DNA of 64,000 nt from Cristatella mucedo (taxonomy: Eukaryota; Bryozoa; Phylactolaemata; Cristatellidae). Positions 1 to 11,799 of the stretch are shown here, one piece after another. The notes beneath the pieces are model-generated. The model made no database searches and was not told the DNA's origin. It saw only the letters and a list, made by a program, of their open reading frames with translations. Positions within the stretch are counted from its first letter, which is position 1; each line of letters begins with the position of its first letter. The DNA lies in NCBI GenBank assembly GCA_009760855.2, contig WPIO01000060.1, positions 1,295,501-1,359,500 on the forward strand. Direction: 5' to 3'. The translations under genes and the position numbers were made by a program.

Positions 1-91
1 AGCTGCTGATACAGCTCCCTACAACCTGTGCTTCAGAAACTGGGCAGCAACGTGACCTTGGACACGGCACTCTCTGCCACTGCATTGTTAC

Positions 92-262
92 CGTAAGTAA
101 CTCATACAAATTACGCGGCAGCTGGTCGTCCACTGTCCCAATATCTTTTGAGAATCGGTTCAATATGCGACCAACAGGATTGGTATCGAAAAACCGCATC
201 GGTGTCTGCACAACCGTCAAGAACATGAGATTGTGGATCGAATTGGAGGCTTTCATGCAGAG
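92..262 (-). CDS. ABCC4-like exon: start of the second transmembrane domain's intracellular loop
   Basis: This is the most 3' exon of the transporter in the window. It reads LCMKASNSIHNLMF, then FFDTNPVGRILNRFSKDIG, then DDQLP. The GRILNRFSKDIG stretch is a hallmark of the loop after TM8 in ABCC proteins, where the membrane domain couples to an NBD. The acceptor TATAG precedes 262, and the phase (0) fits the donor at 4359. The 3' end is uncertain. A GTAACA donor after position 92 is my choice, but the frame stays open to position 1 and ends in VVGSC, which resembles the next part of MRP4. A short intron of about 70 bp or a read-through are both possible. TM9-TM12 and NBD2 must lie beyond the window. 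Confidence 0.9.
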
Positions 263-454
263 CTATAAATACAAAAATATGCATATTAAAAGGAAATCAG
301 CTAGAGTGGCGACCGACAGAGTTTCATGAGAAGTGCAGAAAATAACAAAATCAATCATCTGAGATACTGAACCGTGTTTTAGCCAGTTGTAAATTGAATA
401 CGTAAAGAGCGGCCGAGCACCAAGGAGAACTTCAGCCTGGTACTGCAGTTTAGC

Positions 455-865
455 TGCATATGTACTAAAACTAGCTAGATCTACTCAGCACAAGCTTGAA
501 AAAGCACACAACAGATCAGAACTGACTATCAACCGAAAAGCATGCGAGGAGTACTATAGGTCGTACCTATCAATCCAAACAAAGGCCAAGGCTAGCTTCT
601 ATAAAAACATTGTTGAATCAGATGCACAATAAAAAATGCTGATGTCAACGATCGACAATGTCCTCAACCGCTCCCAGATTAGCTCCTTATAGGATGATCC
701 CGGCGATGATCTAGCTGATCGCTTCTATAGATTCTTTGTCCACAAGATATAAAAGATCAGGAGTTCATCCCTGCAATGGCAGCACCCCCTTGTATGTTCC
801 CTCGATTCATTGCAGCACCTCAATGTCTGCATTCAAGCATGTCACTTGTGATGGAGTTTAATGTA
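455..865 (+). mobile_element. LINE family A copy, 5' piece (interrupted)
   Basis: The sequence matches the region between endonuclease and reverse transcriptase of the copy at 29255-32215, starting at AAACTAGCTAGATCTAC and running through AAAAACATTGTTGAATCA to the point corresponding to about 30455 there. It carries stops and small indels. The element resumes at 1816, so the intervening 0.95 kb, mostly LINE B, entered later. It lies in the last visible intron, antisense to the transporter. Confidence 0.85.
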
Positions 866-885
866 TTCCGTCTGGGACTCCAGAG

Positions 886-1815
886 GGTCATATAGACCAT
901 GTGGTTGTTACGCAGGAGATTTTTGCATAGCTCACTCACAGCCTATGCGGCTTTCGGTACACATTCGGTAGCCAACAGACTTCGTCTCATGCAACAAAGA
1001 GAAAGTGGGAAGCGAAGTAGAGTCAGGAGAGTAGTTGAGGTAGTGAGCAGCATGGAAGTAGCAGCTCAGGACTGCTTAAAAGGATGAGCCATAGTTGGCA
1101 GCAGGAGAGTAGTTGTCGTCGCAAAATAATTATGGAAGCGAGTTCTACAGTCTAAGAACTTCAGAACTAAAGCTTCTGTCTCCGAAGATCTTTAAGCAGA
1201 GGAATGGAACAGCTAATTTATGGTCTATACAGGACCTGAGGGCGCGAGCAGGCTGAAACTGGTGCAGCAGTTCAGCTAGGTACGAAGGAGAAGGGCCGTG
1301 GCAGGCCTGGTTTGTCAGCTTAAGAACTTTGCTCTGTTTCCGTTGATCAACCGGCATCCATCCTAGCTTGTTTAGCAAAGGAGACACCTGCTCAAACCTC
1401 TGGGACTTGATGACTAGCCTTGCAGCCATATTCAAAGCCAGCTGCAGTGGATTAGTTGCTTTCTTTGGTAGCCCAGCCAAAAGGGAATTACAATAACCAA
1501 GCCAAGACAGAACTAAGGAGCTATTTAAATTTTTTGCAAGCCACTATGGAAAACAGCTCCTTATTTTAAATTGGGACCGGATGTGATGGTTAGCTGTAAA
1601 AGCAGTAGTCTGAGTGAAGCTTTTAAAATTTACGCAGCTGTCAAAAATGAAACCTAAATTACGATCACGTGATGATGGTCGCACAACAGCATCACCTATT
1701 GGAGGAGCAGAGCCTTTTAATCCAGCTACACCCTTAGGGTGACCTATGAGCAGCAGTTTGGATTTTATCGTCATTTAGTTTCAAGAAGTTTTCCGGAATC
1801 CGGGATCGACTGTCG
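886..1815 (-). mobile_element. LINE family B 3' part nested in family A
   Basis: Minus-strand frames at 1145-1480 and 1544-1774 encode the thumb and C-terminal part of a non-LTR reverse transcriptase (KSKLLLIGHPKGVAG, RNLGFIFDSCVNFKSF, AARLVIKSQRF). They match the copies at 18640-20060 and 59170-60660. The 5' part with the catalytic YADD is absent. It ends upstream in sequence matching the HPK region, just where family A resumes. Frameshifts make it a dead copy. Confidence 0.85.
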
Positions 1816-3608
1816 GCATCATGTCCTGAATTTCGTATCCCAATCAACACAGACGAGTCCTTTGGACTTTATTTCCACTGTCCCACTCCTACGTTCCATT
1901 GACCTGCTGCTTCCATGCATAACTAACATCTTTAATATGTAATTAGCCTCAAGTCATGTCCCAGCAACTTTCAAAAAAGCTGTAGTCAGGCCAGTACTCA
2001 AGAAAGCTACACTAGACCAAGAAAACTTGAGCCACTACCGCCGAGTCCCCCTTCTACCATTCCTATCAAAGACTCTGGAATGAGTCGTGGCAGACCAGCT
2101 GAACTCCTATATTGAAACTTCAAGCCTTGCCAGTAAGTTCCAGTCTGGCTTTAGAGCTAATCTTTCCATGTAGTCAGCATTGCTTTGGGTGTGCAACTAC
2201 CTATCTAGAAATGCAGGCTTAGGTAGAGTTTCTGCTTGTTTTTCTCGACCTTTCGCCAACTTTTGATACTATCGATCGCCAAGTCCTTCTTGAGAGCATC
2301 TCATCTCAGCTAATCATCACTGGCACTGTTCTGCAATGGTTCAGGTGCTATCTCAGTGGGAGGCTCCGGAGTTTCGATGTGAATAGACAAAGATCATCCG
2401 AGGTACCTCTGAAATATGGGGCACCTCAGTGCTCCATGCTTTTTTCCGATTCTTTTCATGGTTTATTCTCTCCGTTGCCAATGTGATAGCCAAGCACAAT
2501 TTAGGCATTCACTTTTATGCGTATGACACTCAGTTGTACCTTTGCTTTGATACCTCCAAGCACTCGCATACGTCGAATTCTCTCAGCTCTGATGCTATAC
2601 GTATTGATAACATCCGCACATGGTAGGCAGCACATTTTCCTAAATTAAAAGATGATAAAACTAACTTACTATTTATGGGCGAACCAAGTGTGATTCAGAA
2701 ATTGAAAAGGCAACTGCTTAAAACAGGCTCAGTCAGCTCATCTCCTGTTGAATCTGCAAAAAATCTAGGGGCCATGTTCCAAAGTAATCTTTTCTTAGAC
2801 GACCTCATCAGCTCCACAATTAAGTCTGATTACGTTCAGCTCCACAACACCGCTAAAATTCGGGATTGTTTAGATAGAGGTACAACATTTAAATTGGTCT
2901 ACGAATTTGTGACACCCGCCTTGACTTCTGTAACTCACCGGTTGCTTTTTTACCGGCATATGCAATCAGGAAATTACGGCTGGTGCTAGACACTGCCGCT
3001 AGGCTTGTCTATCGTCAGCATCGCAGTTGCCACATCATGCCGCTTCTCGCCGACGTGCACTGGCTACCAGTCAAGCAGCGGATCGACTTCAAGGTTTAGT
3101 CGCTAACTTTCAGGTCTCTTCATTCTTTGGCTGCAGCCTACCTATTAGATCTTTTCCCCTAACAGGCTAAGCATCTTACCACCCACTTTTCAGAAGCTAG
3201 CTATTTACCTATACCTCTTACAAAGCTCAAATCCTTTGGATGCCGTGCTTCTAGTTTGTATGGTCCAAAGCTTGGGACTAACTCCTTAATTGCGTCACGA
3301 CATCCCTTGACTTGACCACACTTAAAATAAAGTTAAAAGCGCACCTGTTTATGACAGCATTTAGTGGCTCATTGTGATTTGTTCTTTATGTGCTTGAGCG
3401 TGCTGACGCTGTTGCATGCTTCCACTAACCACACTTGCATGCCGACCCTGTGCATGTTAATCGCAACCATTTTATTCAGTTGTATATTGAGCATGATACC
3501 ACTTACCATTCAATCGGATTTTCTTTAAAGCAAATGTAAAGGACCTACAAAGAGATTGAGTTCTCTGGGGGTGCTTTATCAAGTGTAATAATTATATTTT
3601 TATTATTA
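1816..3608 (+). mobile_element. LINE family A copy, 3' piece (interrupted)
   Basis: The element resumes after the LINE B insert at TCGTATCCCAATCAA. It carries decayed reverse transcriptase blocks: SFCFSTFRQLLILSIA-like motif A near 2240, FYAYDTQLY (motif C, normally YADD) near 2520, and ALTSVTHRLLFYRHMQ near 2930. A conserved 3' UTR and the hairpin TAAAGGACC...GGTGCTTTATC at 3530-3590 follow. The end is ATAATTATATTTTTATTATTATG. Many stops show that it is inactive. Confidence 0.85.
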
Positions 3609-4049
3609 TGTAAATGCTCTATCACTTTGGCAAAAACATGACCAGGAAATAGTTGCAGAAATTTAGATGCAATTCTAAAATTCTACTGAAAAGGTTGAAA
3701 ATTGATAAATGTCAAAACATGATTGAGTTGTATTTTTTACTTTAACTGAAAAGACGATGGCCTAACTGTAGAGTTTATGTAGTCATTATGATAGAGGTCT
3801 TGTATAAATTAGAGCAAATTCTTTTCTGAAAATGTGGTTTGCAATGAGTTTATGATTACAATGTAGAGTGCTCAATGCAAAATCACACAATAATAATCTG
3901 GGGCTGATTGAAATTTGCTCAGGCGCTATCCAGAAGTCAAAATGCTCTCATATGAAACCAGTTATAGCAGGCAGTGCTACAGCATAGGTCTGATAGATCA
4001 GCTCTTTCTGGCTGACGTAGCTCAGCTGTTAATAAATAAATAAATACTA

Positions 4050-4225
4050 GCTGATTAAACAGCCTCTTTTTGTATAGCGACAGAAAAGCCTTCAAGGCTA
4101 TCACCACCGCTTGCAGTAGCGATAAAGGATCGCCCACTGCAGGATTCGAACCCACGACCTCGGGGCCGAGATCGTGAAAAGCAACCACCTTACCTAGTGA
4201 GTCATTACGGCTCATTACCGTCCAG
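4050..4225 (-). mobile_element. tRNA-derived SINE
   Basis: On the minus strand the head reads CTAGGTAAGGTGGTTGCTTTT (A-box-like) followed by GGTTCGAATCC, a perfect RNA polymerase III B box, then a body GGGCGATCCTTTATCGCTACTGCAAGCGG. The same head and body recur at 9765, 32970, 57695 and 63875. A (TTTA)n-like tail follows near 4025-4045. The body has no similarity to a mature tRNA, so this is a SINE and not a tRNA gene. Confidence 0.85.
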
Positions 4226-4358
4226 GGAGCTTTTTCCAAGTCACCAATGGTACTTAACACATCTGTTACTTTCACGATGGTGACGTGGGTTCATTGAGGG
4301 ATATTTAGCACTGGCAAATAATTCGCAGGTGGCAAGCAGCAGCCATGTGACAACTCAC

Positions 4359-4614
4359 TTGGTGAAAAGCAAGCACTCGGATGCTGCTGAGCACAACTAG
4401 GCCAGCAAGGAGGCCAGCATAGACGTATATCATGAGCTTTCGCAATTCTTTGTTGTAGCTACCGTTGAGCAGTGACGATAAGTTTGACGAAAGTTCAGAT
4501 TGATGTGCCTCGACGAGGTGAAACGATGATGCCGCGGTGGTATTGAAGGTGGCGATCGAAAAGCTGACATTCCGACTTGCTAATGCAAGTTGATACTTGT
4601 CTTCCATGTGTGCC
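4359..4614 (-). CDS. ABCC4-like exon: outer loop with four N-glycosylation sequons, then TM8
   Basis: The exon begins with one base that completes a Trp codon split by the upstream intron (TG|G), giving WAHMEDKYQ, and ends CACCAA|GTGAGT in phase 0. The extracellular loop contains four sequons (NVS, NTT, NLS, NGS) within about 45 residues. A hydrophobic segment follows (LMIYVYAGLLAGLVVLSSI), which I take as TM8. Human MRP4 has a glycosylated loop at the same place, so the loop's role is probably conserved although its sequence is not. This exon and its neighbour at 5704-6456 are only 1.1 kb apart, and that intron holds a long (GA)n tract. Confidence 0.9.
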
Positions 4615-5366
4615 CTTGGGACAAAAAATGCACAGGCTACTCATTGTCCACCACATCAAAGAGCATCACGAAGAGGCCAGACTGATTGACCCATCGTTAA
4701 GCTAGGGATGCAAGGCAGAGTGGACCTGACACGACGGTCGAAAAGCCACTGAGGAAGCATTCCTTTGCAGCACCAGCTATGAGTGACTCCTGGCACACTG
4801 TCGCGAATGCAGAGGCAATCATGCCTGCAGTGTGCTTTTAACTGATCTTACGTGGACAGTATTCACTATGAGAACCCAAAACAGATGGGGTTGCACCTCC
4901 ACTACAATAAATATTCATGTACAAATGGACTTTAGTAGTCTGAGGAGTGATTATACTGCTTTTATTAGGGGTTCAGCATAGAGCCATACTACTGCTGCAG
5001 GTGACTTGTGGTTATGCTAATACCTTGTCGGAAAAGGATGTAAAGGGGAAGGAGAGACACGTATGCCGGAGAAAGTGAGGAAAGTATAAGCGAGAGAAAC
5101 TAGTAGGGTCAGAAACTGTCAGAAACTAAGTCAACGCAAGTAACGCAAGTAGTAGGCAATTAACAAGTGGAGAAGAAGGGAAGAGCTGGCTGTTGGAAAA
5201 AAGAGAAGAAAAGGAATGAGAAGCAACACTAATATATCTTAGTGATATCATAATTGTATAAAAAGATGTACTTAGCTGTCAACAGCAGTTGAATTGATAA
5301 TATCAGAGTGGCTGCATCACAACAGCTGCCGTTTTCTGGAGAGGGCAATAGAGATCATCTATAAAG

Positions 5367-5513
<147 letters not shown>

Positions 5514-5703
5514 AATGAATTTGAAAAGGTCGTGGTAAAAGGTAAGAGACGGGCGGGTAGAATAAGGAGATTAGGATCGTGGCATCGAAGTTTGAATTAC
5601 ACAGAATGAGATCAGATCTCGGCTGAGGGTAACAATTCTCATTACAGCATATACAATCCATTATGCTCAATGGCACCAAGCCCATACTTGCTTGGCAACT
5701 CAC

Positions 5704-6456
5704 CATCTCATGATATACCAGTCTGCGACCATGAAGATTGCCTGGCCAGAGGCAAGCAGAAAAAATACCGTCAGCAGCACCAACAAGTTACCGCCAGCTC
5801 GGAAATACAACCAGTATGTTGACAGCATTATTTTCCCTTTCTCCATTCGCTCGGGTTTACGGAGCTCTTGGTCAATCTTCAAAGTGGTGCCATATCCTGC
5901 AATATCATGGGCTTTCACCAGGAGAGGATCCTCTGGCGATCCCATGGAGTCCCATTCGAGGTGCCTGTTTTGGGGCTCTCTTTCCAGCTCTGCTGCCGTC
6001 GCTGCATAGCCCTCCTGGGTATCGTTGCAACCATGTAGGCTGGCTTCTTGATCGGTTTGTGAGAACTGGTTGGAACCCTCTTTGCGGCAGTTCGTCAGCC
6101 TTTCATTTACATGCGCGCCCTCCGTATCCAACAGGTCAGATAGAAGTGAACTGACTTCAGCGTCTTTAGTGAATTCCGACAGGCCGTTTGTCTTCCTTGG
6201 CCCAGGGTGAGAGGATGGTTGAAATTGTCTTGGTAAGGGAAGAGGTGTCGACGGCTCTATCGGAGCCTTGGCTGCAGGAGCTTCTTGCTTCAGCATACCG
6301 ACGAAGTCTATGCCAGCTCGTTCGAGCTCTGCATAAGTGCCGAATCCTATAACCTTGCCACCATCGAGCACCAGCACCCGAGTGGCTGACTTAAGTAAGT
6401 GCAGCTGGTGAGTTACCAGCACGGAAACCCGGTCCTTCAGGTAGCCGTTGAAGCAC
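5704..6456 (-). CDS. ABCC4-like exon: NBD1 H-loop, long linker and TM7
   Basis: At 753 bp this is the largest exon found. It starts with the G that completes Lys (AA|G), then CFNGYLKDRVSVLVTHQL. The VTHQ histidine is the NBD1 H-loop. FGTYAELERAGIDFVGML follows; GIDF at this place points to the MRP4 type within ABCC. A linker of roughly 145 residues comes next, rich in Pro, Ser, Glu and Asp, which I judge clearly longer than in human MRP4. It leads to TYWLYFRAGGN and a hydrophobic TM7 ending VADWYIMRW. The equivalent human segment reads YKNYFRAG...DWWLSYW. The acceptor is AATGTAG, and the donor ATG|GTGAGT follows 5704. No stop or frameshift is seen. Confidence 0.95.
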
Positions 6457-8240
6457 CTACATTTTAGCAACATTTGAATCAGAAAAAAGAGCATCAGATT
6501 AGCACAGCATTGACAGAGAATGTCATTCAATGCAGAAAGGCAGCAATCTCGGACAAAGTAATTAGTAAGTGGAACAAGCTTGAGCAGATGGCCGACAGCC
6601 CGGAAGAACCGTGCCTAATTGAAAGCAGAAGGAAATTCTAAATGCAAATTAAAGTTCCATTATCCTAGTTCGAGTATGCGTTTCAGGTCTGCTTGCGATA
6701 GATGGAGTTAGCACAAGCTGGTTACAATTATATGATTCTTTTACACCATCTCCGAATTTAGTCTACCTGCCAGATAGTTACTTATGGTCACAATGCTGAT
6801 CAAAATACATCACACATTACTTCTGTGAGGCTGGGAAAACACTTATAAACAGAACTGTTTTATGCAAATAGGGGTCAGAACCCTGCCTGCTGGTATACAA
6901 AGTAATAAATAACTAGCCACTGGGATGTTTTACAATGAGTGCGTTGCCTGGACTATTGTGGCTGCATCTAGATGTCGTTAGACATTGAAATGATAAATCT
7001 GCAAGATTGCGATAGTCTTAAAGATTATTCGCGGTTCCTAAATTACGACATACGAGAATAGGAAAGCACTATTCCCCGTGCAATGACTAGTCAGTTGTAC
7101 TCCGAGTAAAGAACTGTGTGGCACACTGATGATCTAACATTGTTAATACTAAGTGGCAACGACAATAGACTGATGTAATTTAACGACACAGACATGGTAA
7201 ATTAAAGTATAAACTTTGTTTAGTGCATCCATGCTTGTCTGCCCGTCAGATTCATTAAACGCATTGAGGTAGCTAATTTAATTTCACAGCAATGCTTCCA
7301 CCGACTAGCTCAACCATTATTTTTCCGAGCCAGCTGGCACTAGCAACGAAATCATGACAGTTAACGGCCCTATGAGATTATTTCAGGAGCCACTGAAGAC
7401 TGATCACACCCTGGAAAGCAGTAGTCGGTCCTTTGCATTTGCTATAGTGACTTTTTAACTACAATGCAGAAGCATTACCTTATATCCGAAAAGCTCTGCA
7501 AGACGACAATATACTAGGCTACTGACTTTGCACTGACAACCGCTTGTGAAATAGCTGGGATAAGCTGGTTCTTGTGAGCGGCTCACTGTATAACTATTAT
7601 TACAATCAAGATTAGTGTATAACTATTGACACGGCTTACACGTGCAAAGTTAGCCTGACCTTGCAGCTCCTTTGTTCGGCGGTCTGCCAGTCGCTGAATC
7701 ATACGATAATCTCATTCATAGCTAATCGTATTTCCTGCTCCTCATTATTATCAGGTTTTTTGGAAATAAGGGTTAGCAGGTTTTAATCTCTGCATTTAAT
7801 TTATTTAGCTACATTTCAAGCCTACTGACAGTGTTGCCGGAAAGTTACCAACGACCACCTTACATGCAGCTCCCTCCATTTTTGTCAGACCAGCAGGTTG
7901 ACGACGCCAAGGTCTACGAGTAGCAGGCCACGTTCAGCGAGATCCTATCCAAAAGTATGCCCCTGAATCTCCGTGGATAAGTTGGACCTGACCGTGTTGT
8001 TAGTGCTCGTGAGAGAGCTCAGGAGGCCCAGGATAATGATTCGATGTTCTCCGAGGAAGCGATGTGCCTAAGTATCTCTCGCCATCGAGCGGTTAAGGGA
8101 GAGGGCTATGGTTCTCAGCTGATAGCTCGTCAGTCAAGCAACAACCCGTGCAGTAGCGCCACTTTTGGGGACATTCGTTTAATACTGCCGTCAACTGTCG
8201 AGTGGCATCGAAACTGACAATGGGAGGACGGTGTAAAACA
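6457..8240. other. Intronic sequence, no recognised feature
   Basis: This is the 3' part (in transcript orientation) of the 8.1 kb intron between the exons at 14528 and 6456. I see no reading frame, LINE domain or RNA gene in it. Confidence 0.5.
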
Positions 8241-8269
8241 TGCGTGCAAATAATAATAGGGTTTCCGAA

Positions 8270-8332
8270 AAGAGAGAGAGAGAGCGAGAGATAGAGAGAG
8301 AGGCAGAGAGGAAGAGAGAGAGGGCAAGAGAT

Positions 8333-8404
<72 letters not shown>

Positions 8405-8627
8405 CGAGCGAGAGAGAGAAAAAAGCAGATCTCTCCAAATCAGGCGCAAATCAACACACGCTGGGATAATAGGACTACCTGATGAGTGCAAGATAGATAG
8501 ATAGATAGGTATATCGTTAGATAGACAGTCAAACAGATAAATAGATAGATAGATATGATAGATAGAGAGAGACAGAGACAGAGACCGAGACAGAGCCAGA
8601 GACAGTGAGACAGAAACAGAGACAGTG

Positions 8628-8677
<50 letters not shown>

Positions 8678-8735
8678 GAGAGAGAGAAGGAAGAGAGAGA
8701 GAGAGAGAGTGAGTACGTGAGAGAAGAAGAGATAT
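8270..8735. repeat. Compound purine microsatellite: (GA)n, (GATA)n, (GACA)n
   Basis: Imperfect (GA)n runs from 8270 to 8420. A unique spacer follows, then GATA repeats from about 8490 to 8555, GACAGA/GACCGA units to about 8635, and a second (GA)n to 8710. All are purine-rich on the plus strand. The long frames of Leu-Ser-Leu-Ser predicted here are not proteins. Confidence 0.97.
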
Positions 8736-9264
8736 GATCTCTCGATGCCAGAAGCCTCCGAGATTGCAAAGTCAAAGCTTGGCATGTGTGGATTTGGGAA
8801 TAGGGTGCTTTTTTCGAAGTCAGGAGACGTGTCACTCTGTCTTAAAATAGCCAGCCTACCAAAAGGTCGTCCGAATTAGTCACAGAATCAATTCCAAGAG
8901 ATATCTTTGGTTGGCGGACTTCAATTAGGTAGAATCTGAAATGTGGGCAGTAGATTTCGAAGTTACCAGCCAGAATATTAAGCTTTACAGTGACGCTCAC
9001 TGAATTACTTCTTCTTCTGACAACATGGGCATGGGAGAAGCAAGCATTTCCTGCCCCTAAAGTGCAACTAGTGAGGAATGTGGTGTATTATTGGAGAAAG
9101 CTCCTGAATTAGTTGGCCTACTGGTGTGGTGGCCAACAGAATGACGAAAAAGGAAAAAGCCAATTGGTAATATCTGACCCGTCGACCACCATTGTTTCGA
9201 TTGCAGTAGCAGCAGAAACCTTGCATCCCTTGGTTACTAATTGATAATGCAGTGAAGCTTTAAA

Positions 9265-9345
9265 AAGTATGTATAATTCATTTATATAGCGCCCTAAGAG
9301 AACTTAATCTCTATTCAGGCGCTTCACATATGCCTCGGGGCTCAA
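9265..9345 (-). repeat. Short repeat with LINE-like 3' hairpin
   Basis: Forward text ATATAGCGCCCTAAGAGAAC then TTAATCTCTATTCAGGCGCT recurs at 21235, 57950 and (inverted) 63770. Read on the minus strand it ends GGGCGCTATATAAAT, a typical L2-type terminus. It shares the hairpin core of LINE A (AGAGATTAAGTTCTCT) but has a different flank (CATATGCCTCGGGGCTCAAG). Confidence 0.8.
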
Positions 9346-9764
9346 GCTTTGTTGGCAATTGGTAGAGGCAAGGACCCTGCTAGAACCTGCGGCTCTTCCT
9401 AACGCTGACAGCGTCCTTCAAATGGATTACTATGATCATATTCGTAGTTGTGTGTGGCCCGTGCTCAGTTGGTTGAGTCTGAACCATCGAGGAGTGCAAC
9501 CATGCCACCTTAGACTCCACAGGCTAATAAAATCAGTACTGCACAGCTGCTGCCGTTTTCGGATGTGATTAAGGGCGAAGCACCTAGCTGAAGCAAGGAA
9601 CTCGAAATATGTAACAGTGATGGCCTGAAAAATACAGAACTCACTCTGTGCCGCTTGACATTTGAAGATTACTTTGTGTTGAATCGAGGAAATTTTTGGC
9701 TGAGGCCAAGTTCAAAACTTGCACCAAAGTTGTTAAGTCATACAGGTGAAAAATAATTGCAGAG

Positions 9765-9925
9765 TCAACAGTCTCTTTTGTGTAGTAACAAAAACCGTTA
9801 CGGCTTTCGCCACCGCCTGCAGCAGCAAGAGAAATCACTCAACGCAGGATTTGAACCCACGACCTCAGAACCGAGGTCGTAAAAAGCAACCACCTAACCT
9901 AGTGGGCCGTCGCGGCTCACATAGC
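9765..9925 (-). mobile_element. tRNA-derived SINE
   Basis: A second copy of the SINE at 4050. The minus strand carries TAGGTTAGGTGGTTGCTTTT and the B-box region GGTTCAAATCC, one mismatch from the canonical form, then CTGCAGGCGGTGGCGAAAGC. The plus strand holds a spurious small ORF. Confidence 0.85.
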
Positions 9926-9929
9926 AACA

Positions 9930-11795
9930 AATTTGAAATGTGGGCGCCACAGAGCCGTAGTGAGACCTTACGCCGCCAGGGCACTAAGCTACAAGTATTG
10001 CATCCTTCCCTTGGCAAGCATGCTGCAAAATAGCACCATCCCAAAAGAAATGCAAGAAAAAAGGCTAGCAGGCAAATCAAGTCAAGAATGTTTTATCAAC
10101 TGTAGTAATGGATAGACGCAAGTTCCGGTACACTTCAGTTCTTCCCACTCAGAGTTGATCTTGAAAAGAATAAGTAGATGCTATCTTTTGTTCCAAAAAC
10201 GTAATCACAACTGAATCTTCGTTGGTAGCGTGATATCCTGTCAGGTTCAAGCTGTGGTTATCATGGTTTACAACAAATGCCTTATCATTTCTGGACTTTA
10301 TTCTCTTTTGGAAACTTTAAAAGTGGCTAGAAATGACTGTTGAATTGTCGCAACGCTGCCATTTAAGTAAGCCAAGCTTGTGCTGTCTAATAGTATGCTT
10401 ATGCTTAGCCACGGCAAGATGGCTCGTCCTTGATGCTGCATAGAAGGCTGGGCTTGACGAAGCCCGTCTGTGGTAGGCAGGATGGGGCGAGCAGGCTGGG
10501 TGGGCAGTTGAAATGCAGACGGAGTGTACTTGTCGCGCTTTAAGAACCAGCCGCATACAGTTGGTTAAAGCCACTCGGCGTTTGCGTATCGTCGGATGTG
10601 TGCGGCCAGAGCGTCAAGCTACAGCTTGGACTAAGTCTGGAAACGTGCTTAACTAGCTCATCCAGAAATATTCAAGTCCATTTGTAAAAGGACTTGTTTG
10701 AAATCAAAATTGCTATTCTCGCATAGAAAAGTTTAAAAAACTGGCACATCCATTGTGCTTCTGATGCCCCCTCAGACTCGGCACCCGGCGACATCTGCCC
10801 CCAAACCTACCCCATGATGCCACAGGGGACCCACTAATACAAAATTAATAATGTTCTTAAGCAAGCGGAGCGTGTCAAAGATACGATAGAACGTCTCCCT
10901 ACTCTCATATTAGGACTGTGACACCTCATTTTCTTGCGGCACTTCTCTTTCCTCAAGTATGACTGCTTCTATTAAAACAGATACAAAGATGCACTACTGA
11001 CAGAGAAAAGACCACTAGTCTGCCAAATCATGTGCATTTAAATTGATAAGGTAGTTACCTATTGATGCAGACCATTAACTATATTTAAATGTGCTCCAGG
11101 TACCAGTGAAGTCGATTCCCCTCTGAGAAAGGTATTTAGCTTGCCATTCACGAAAAGCCAATTAAATACCATGAGAACTTGTCCATTTTTGCGTCTGCCA
11201 TTTTTTTGAGAAACGGAAATGATTGTAGCCTTACAAATTAAGTTATAGCATAAATGCATCAAATCTTGCTTTAAAGTTGATATTGGTTTTGTGCAGCTAG
11301 TCAGTCCACGGAAATCGTTCTGGTTTGGGTTTACGGTGACCTTGCGAAAAATGCGGATCCTGATAAGGCCTCTCAGCAAGTGCATACATATCTATCTGCA
11401 ACTTTCGCTTTTACGACCACCAGATCCTTTGACATAGGCTACATGGTAACCAAGGTAAAACTAGCGAAATGCACACTTAGTTCAATCTTACCTCACTGAG
11501 AAACGTCAGTGAAAATCTGAACGGCTGTTGTCTTTTTATGAGCTCTTATAACAATTAGTGTCTCAAAATGAGGTTATAATCCTGCTTCAGTTTGCTATCC
11601 GTAGCCTCAATGTAGCTAATTTTATTTCCAAGCTCAATCTTGACATTACACTGTATGTTACTATTATTTCCAGCTACACCTATCTGGCCAAGCTTCTCTT
11701 TATGAAGATCATTCTAACCACTCAATTATCTCATCCATCATTGACAGCATTTATATCCCAATGGATAATAAGTTAAGGAAGTTTTAATAGTTATT
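9930..11795. other. Intronic sequence, no recognised feature
   Basis: No recognisable coding or repeat family in this part of the 8.1 kb intron. Small ORFs here (for example 10317-10574) have no motifs. Confidence 0.4.
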
Positions 11796-11799
11796 GCAA

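Noticed and set aside
4130-4200. Possible tRNA gene (perfect B box)
   Set aside because: No cloverleaf closes, and the same unit with a non-tRNA body recurs at four other places, so it is a SINE.
5692-6154. Plus-strand frames opposite the linker exon
   Set aside because: They are antisense shadows of the ABCC exon, which has motif and splice support.
8093-8835. A 230-codon minus-strand frame and its shadows
   Set aside because: Almost all of it is translated (CT)n and related simple repeat.
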